Assembly (NCBI GenBank): GCA_003864495.1
Contig: ML133437.1
Coordinates: 868,001 to 932,000 of the forward strand
From: Nemopilema nomurai
Taxonomy: Eukaryota; Cnidaria; Scyphozoa; Rhizostomeae; Rhizostomatidae
Reading direction: 5' to 3'
Length of the DNA: 64,000 nt
The notes below the pieces were generated by a model. It saw nothing but the letters and a program-made list of their open reading frames with translations, searched no databases and was not told the DNA's origin. Made by a program: the position numbers and the translations under genes. Shown here one piece after another: positions 50,701-64,000 of this stretch (its first letter is position 1; each line of letters opens with the position of its first letter).

Positions 50701-50869
50701 TTGAGGGCAGCTTCTTGTGGAATCAAACTTTGTACCATGTGACCAGCTGTTCAGAATACCTGCATCCAGTTAAATTTGCATTTTTGTATTTTGCAGTTCC
50801 GCAATCGCTGGTAATATTCTTCTGGTTGACGAGATGATGAAAGCCGGAATGTCTTCTCTAAAAGGCTAA
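35711..50869 (+). CDS. CCT6: CCT6, T-complex protein 1 subunit zeta
   Basis: Nineteen exons rejoin without error to 531 residues, the human CCT6A length: 35711-35847, 36607-36670, 37229-37279, 37677-37739, 38068-38088, 38388-38447, 38862-38975, 39326-39429, 39613-39723, 40460-40619, 41099-41181, 41871-41967, 42387-42453, 45482-45562, 47068-47168, 47862-47948, 48673-48721, 49398-49470 and 50797-50869. The subunit is part of the eight-membered cytosolic chaperonin ring that folds actin, tubulin and WD-repeat proteins using ATP. Visible hallmarks: [19 protein letters not shown] near the N-terminus, the ATPase loop [20 protein letters not shown] (Asp90), [20 protein letters not shown], the [12 protein letters not shown] block, and the conserved end [16 protein letters not shown]. 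All ATP-site motifs look intact. Exon 5 is a 21-base microexon (ADLYISE). Introns are mostly 0.3-0.8 kb, with a 3.0-kb one (42454-45481) that holds repeats and a possible antisense micro-ORF. It is expected to be constitutively expressed. Confidence 0.97.
37903..37985. repeat. GATT/GATG simple-sequence tract
   Basis: Irregular repeats of GATTGATGAT and TGGTGATTGATG lie in the fourth CCT6 intron. Confidence 0.75.
40142..40363. repeat. ~220-bp direct repeat, copy A
   Basis: It starts near GAGTTTGTCA and ends at CACTTATTCTT. Copy B at 41340-41557 is over 90% alike across the last 180 bases, including CCTTGCCCTGATGCCGTTCG and ACCACCCATGCACGCACACT. It lies in the intron before CCT6 exon 10. No open frame or terminal repeat identifies it as a known element. 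Confidence 0.9.
41340..41557. repeat. ~220-bp direct repeat, copy B
   Basis: This is the partner of 40142-40363 and lies in the intron after CCT6 exon 11, so exons 10 and 11 sit between the two copies. Differences are scattered single bases and small gaps, which suggests an older duplication or two insertions of one family. Confidence 0.9.
43184..43243. repeat. Short direct repeat AGTCCTGCTGGTGCAATTA x2
   Basis: Two identical 19-mers begin 41 bases apart (43184 and 43225) inside the 3.0-kb CCT6 intron. Confidence 0.85.
43521..43582. repeat. Tandem repeat TTAAATGCTTGACCTTTGAG-type
   Basis: ATGCTTGACCTTTGAG occurs twice, about 25 bases apart, flanked by CCCCTTAAA/CACTTAAA, in the large CCT6 intron. 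Confidence 0.8.
44403..44555 (-). CDS. Candidate antisense micro-protein (50 residues) inside a CCT6 intron
   Basis: On the minus strand an ATG in good context (CCAAAATGG, start at 44555) opens 50 codons closed by TAG at 44403-44405. The product has a hydrophobic N-terminal helix ([20 protein letters not shown]) followed by a basic, polar tail ([19 protein letters not shown]), the layout of a single-pass small membrane protein or an uncleaved signal anchor. The segment is clearly GC-richer and less repetitive than the AT-rich intron around it. A GT at the very end (CCTGTAG) could also serve as a donor, so it may be a first exon. No family is recognised. A chance frame cannot be excluded. Confidence 0.35.
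   Translation of the reverse strand: MVAEIIIFGCLLCGGVLLQAYVIYRILRNAKQNDTAKYQQHVPDMRGFYL
45719..45975. repeat. Scattered AAGGAACTTTT motif in CCT6 intron 14
   Basis: The 11-mer occurs near 45722, 45919 and 45965, with shorter variants at about 45657 and 45689. Spacing is irregular. It may be a decayed repeat. Confidence 0.4.
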
Positions 50870-53004
50870 GTAAGTTTTTTATTGATCTATCCACATTTAT
50901 ACTTTCTGATCATCGATGTTTTCCAATTTATGATCTAGGCAAAATGCAGAGTAAATGCTTAGCTTTTTCTAATTTTTTTTTGAGTTTTCATGATGAAAAT
51001 GCCTGATCAGCGGGGACCGGCCACCTGCCCCCTTGCGGCACAACTCCATTGCATATTGAGCTGCGGTCATTCATTCTCAACCGCCAAGACAAGTTTGTTT
51101 TTATCCCCCATTTTGAACCACAATGTTTTTGGATATTCAGGGAGACTAATGTATTAAGTTACATTGACATGATGACGTATTTAAGCAGATTAGAACAATC
51201 TTGCAAAATACCTTTTCTTGTCTACAATTGAAAAGTTCAACATTGGGCTTCTTAAACCTGCCCGCCCCATTGAGGGGAACTGTAAAATGGCCAGCTATGA
51301 GATCACCATGCTTTTGATATAAACCTAATGGATTCAGTTCTCGGTCCTTTTTTTGCTCTGTGAGAAGTACTTTCAGAAAAATGTTTAAATTTCGTTAAAC
51401 TCTTACCGCTTAATCTCTGTTCAATAGGTATTTCAATCCACAGCTTGAGGTCTTAATGATTTTCCTTGGAGAGTTATTGGTCAAGTTCCTCGCTTGCTTT
51501 TGGGATTTTGGGCTAGGCCATCAATACTATTTACGTGTCTCTTTTTATTAAGGTTGGGACAGCCGGTGCACAGATCATCTCTTGGTTAGGGTACGACAGC
51601 ATGGATGCCATTTTGAGAAGACCGCGATGACTAGTCATCCAAGCATCAACTTTATGAATTCAACTGAAAGCTAGATTCAATGTTGTACATGAACGTTCAT
51701 ATGTTTATTTTCATTCTGGAATAGAGCCCAGGATCTGACGAGGTCTCCATCTCTGATTCTCAACCTTCTTCAATTAATTTTCAACAAACTTGAAATGAAA
51801 TTTTAATTGCTATAGAATATGTTTGGATTAAATCGCCGCGAATTCTCCTATGATCGTTAAAAATTTTGATAATCAATAGTTTTCAAATTGGCAAACAGCG
51901 CTTAACTTTGCAGCCAATATTTCAGTTCAGTCTGCATAGGTCGGGCAGTGTACACAAGTATTTCTATTCGGCACATTCGAGAGTCTTCAATCACTCATTA
52001 ATCACGACTCCTCAATCACTTACGTGTTCTCAATCACTTGATGATCGAGAGTCTTCAATCACTCATTAATCACGACTCCTCAATCACTTACGTGTTCTCA
52101 ATCACTTGATGATCGAGAGCCTTCAATCACTTGATGATCGAGAGCCTTCAATCACTTGATGATCGAGAGTCTTCAATCACGACTCCCCAATTAGTTACTT
52201 GGTGATCACATTTTCTCAAACACTTGATGATCAAAGAGTCCTCGATCACTCACTTAATAACCATGAGGCCTCAATTACTTACTTAATCATCACGAGTCCT
52301 CAATCATTTACTTGATAATCACGAGTTTTTTATTTGGCTCAGCATCATCTCAGTTTCTTTCCGTTTACTTTTTATTCATTTGATGATTGATCAAAAAGAT
52401 CTTGGCTACCGATACACTGAGGTCACCGAACAATCAAAGAGGCTGCCTAATGCCCCCTACAAACAACAAACAAATGTTTATGCACAGTGATTTGTAGATA
52501 GTTCCAAAAATAGGGCGTTAATTGTATTTCCCTACATTTTTTGGAGGGGGGGGGGGCTGGGGTGCTTTGCTATGTTTGTGCGGGTGAACAAGAACCATCA
52601 AAAATCTGCTAAGATATCTGTCTGTGAGAAAATTCTTGAAAAATGCAACAGGTCTTAAAAGTCTCTAGTTGCTAACAATGAAATGGCTTTGAAAGCTCTT
52701 AGAGAACGTTCAATTGGGAGACCCGACATTTTCTTACCCCGATTTTTGCCATGATCGTTTCCCAAATCTCTTTCCTCTCATTTTAATTAAAATTCCAGGA
52801 AACACTGTCTAATTTCTAAAGAACCTTTGTTCGATGTAGCCTTTGCTTGAAAACATTCGCTTGCGCGTGAAATGCCAAAATCCCAATTAGAATTGAAATA
52901 ATTGTAAACGAATGCGCGTGGAATGTTTGCGGTTGTTGTTGCGGAGGAGCAGAGGGGAGAAGCATCCAGCTCCGCGAACCTCAGCGTCTGGAATTGCAGC
53001 GAAG
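50870..53004. other. Intergenic region between CCT6 and the MAP kinase gene
   Basis: It contains the CCT6 3' UTR, a tandem repeat block (51978-52330), a run of 12 G residues near 52545, and the GC-richer MAPK leader from about 52900. Open frames here are short or driven by the repeats. No coding exon is supported. Confidence 0.65.
51978..52330. repeat. Compound minisatellite: 68-bp and 25-bp units
   Basis: CGAGAGTCTTCAATCACT-type units begin at 51978, 52046 and 52114 (68-bp spacing), then at 52139 and 52164 (25-bp spacing). Degenerate TCACTTGATGATCAAGAGTC-like copies follow to about 52330. The 25-bp unit is a sub-block of the 68-bp unit. Confidence 0.9.
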
Positions 53005-63018
<10,014 letters not shown>

Positions 63019-64000
63019 CAATCAGGATGAGTAGTCAAATAATTTGGGTTGGTCACAATGTAGGAACCATTAGCAAGTAATCGCTGTATAGTAATAGTGA
63101 GTGACTGAATGGGACGTTGTTTTTTATTTGAACCTAAGCAAACAGTGTACTAAACAGGGATTTTATATCACGAAATTAAAGGAGGTCTGGAAAGCAGGTC
63201 TGCTTGACAGTTGATTTGAAATGATTTGTAGTTAGGGTACCAAAAGTGTCCCCAAAATCCATTTAATAGCCGTTAATATGAACGACGTTTAGCAGATATT
63301 AAACGATGTAATAGTAAGCATGAGTTTGTTTTTATTTCGCACTTTTCTGTTCCATGCCTATACGATCAGATGGCAAAACAAGGCAACCATGTAATTGTTA
63401 ATCATTCCTGTCCCCGTGCTCTTCAAACTATCCCCGGATCCCATCATATTGTGTTTCTTACACGTGACCAGCTCACGTCTCCACTACGCTACACTTCCGA
63501 GCCCCATGAATTGAATATTATAACTGTAATTGCCAAATTCTTTCTTTGGGCTCTTATTCTGGCTGGCATCTCTATTCTCAGGCACCAAAGAGGAGCTAGT
63601 ATTAACATGTTTCAGAAATCTATCTGTCTTGTTAGCATACAGTTGATCGTCCCTAACATACAGTTGATCGTCTTCAAACGCAACTGCATGGACTAGGAAG
63701 CTATGTTTTTTCTTGGTGCTCTTCAAACATTATGTTGTTACCCTCGCAGCGTAGCAAGTATCAAAGCAAGCTGTATCGTAGAGTTCTTTCGTATAAAGGC
63801 ATTCCTCTACAATATGTAGGTGTCTTGACAACTCATTCAGTTATCTCTTACACCGAACGGGGTGTGGCGAGTTCCTTTTCGCCTGTTTAGTTTTCTTTTC
63901 ACTTGTCTTTAGTTTTCTTGTGTTTTACTAACATTTGTGTTATTAAGTTCATATGAAGCATGGCCAAATAAGTCGTTCTATTGATGTCACCTATGAAATG
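63019..64000. other. MAPK 3' UTR and downstream flank
   Basis: No canonical AATAAA was noted close to the stop. TTATATCACGAAATTAAAGG near 63165-63182 contains ATTAAA, a possible poly(A) signal. A 16-mer, CATACAGTTGATCGTC, is repeated at 63636 and 63657. The open frame at 63370-63696 has no recognisable feature. No further gene is supported. Confidence 0.55.

Noticed and set aside
63370..63696. 108-residue open frame after the MAPK gene
   Set aside because: It overlaps a short tandem repeat, has no domain or exon border, and length alone is not evidence in this region.

Overview
This is eukaryotic, animal nuclear DNA: AT-rich, with multi-exon genes, GT-AG introns of about 0.1-4 kb, AATAAA-type signals and many small intronic repeats. 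I spliced the genes by hand, joining exons by frame, splice sites and known families. Five genes are clear. The mix of strongly metazoan-type proteins and intron-rich ancestral gene structures suggests an early-branching animal, most likely a cnidarian. I cannot fix the species from sequence alone.

Layout. (1) 1135-4865 (+): 3' part of a TMEM134-like two-helix membrane protein. (2) 8288-9964 (+): an intronless coding region for a nine-finger C2H2 zinc-finger protein behind a 5' UTR intron. (3) 11447-19213 (-): a ten-coding-exon, about 1,400-residue disordered scaffold with a recurring Trp short motif, resembling CRACD/phostensin-type actin regulators. Genes 2 and 3 converge. (4) 20433-22146: weak evidence for a small secreted-protein gene head to head with gene 3, plus a decayed reverse-transcriptase fragment. 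(5) 22497-34359 (+): SRRM2, the spliceosomal SR-rich matrix protein carrying the CWC21 domain. (6) 35711-50869 (+): CCT6, the zeta subunit of the TCP-1 ring chaperonin. Its 19 exons rejoin to exactly 531 residues. (7) 53005-63018 (+): an ERK1/2-type MAP kinase. Its 11 exons rejoin to 357 residues, and two of its introns carry U12-type (minor spliceosome) signals.

The genes do not form an operon or pathway. They are unrelated housekeeping and signalling genes with separate promoters. There is a loose splicing theme: SRRM2 is a spliceosome component, and the downstream ERK gene appears to need the minor spliceosome.

The most interesting observations are: the paired U12 introns in ERK, one of which also holds a perfect 25-bp inverted repeat; a one-base phase conflict in the last SRRM2 exon; the all-phase-2 exon design of SRRM2; the repeated Trp motif in the scaffold protein; a degenerate ~20-bp tandem array that starts inside the last codons of TMEM134; duplicated 220-bp blocks flanking two CCT6 exons; a possible antisense micro-protein gene inside a CCT6 intron; and two perfect GTCACGTGAC sites between SRRM2 and CCT6. 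I found no wholly new system that the sequence alone can establish.
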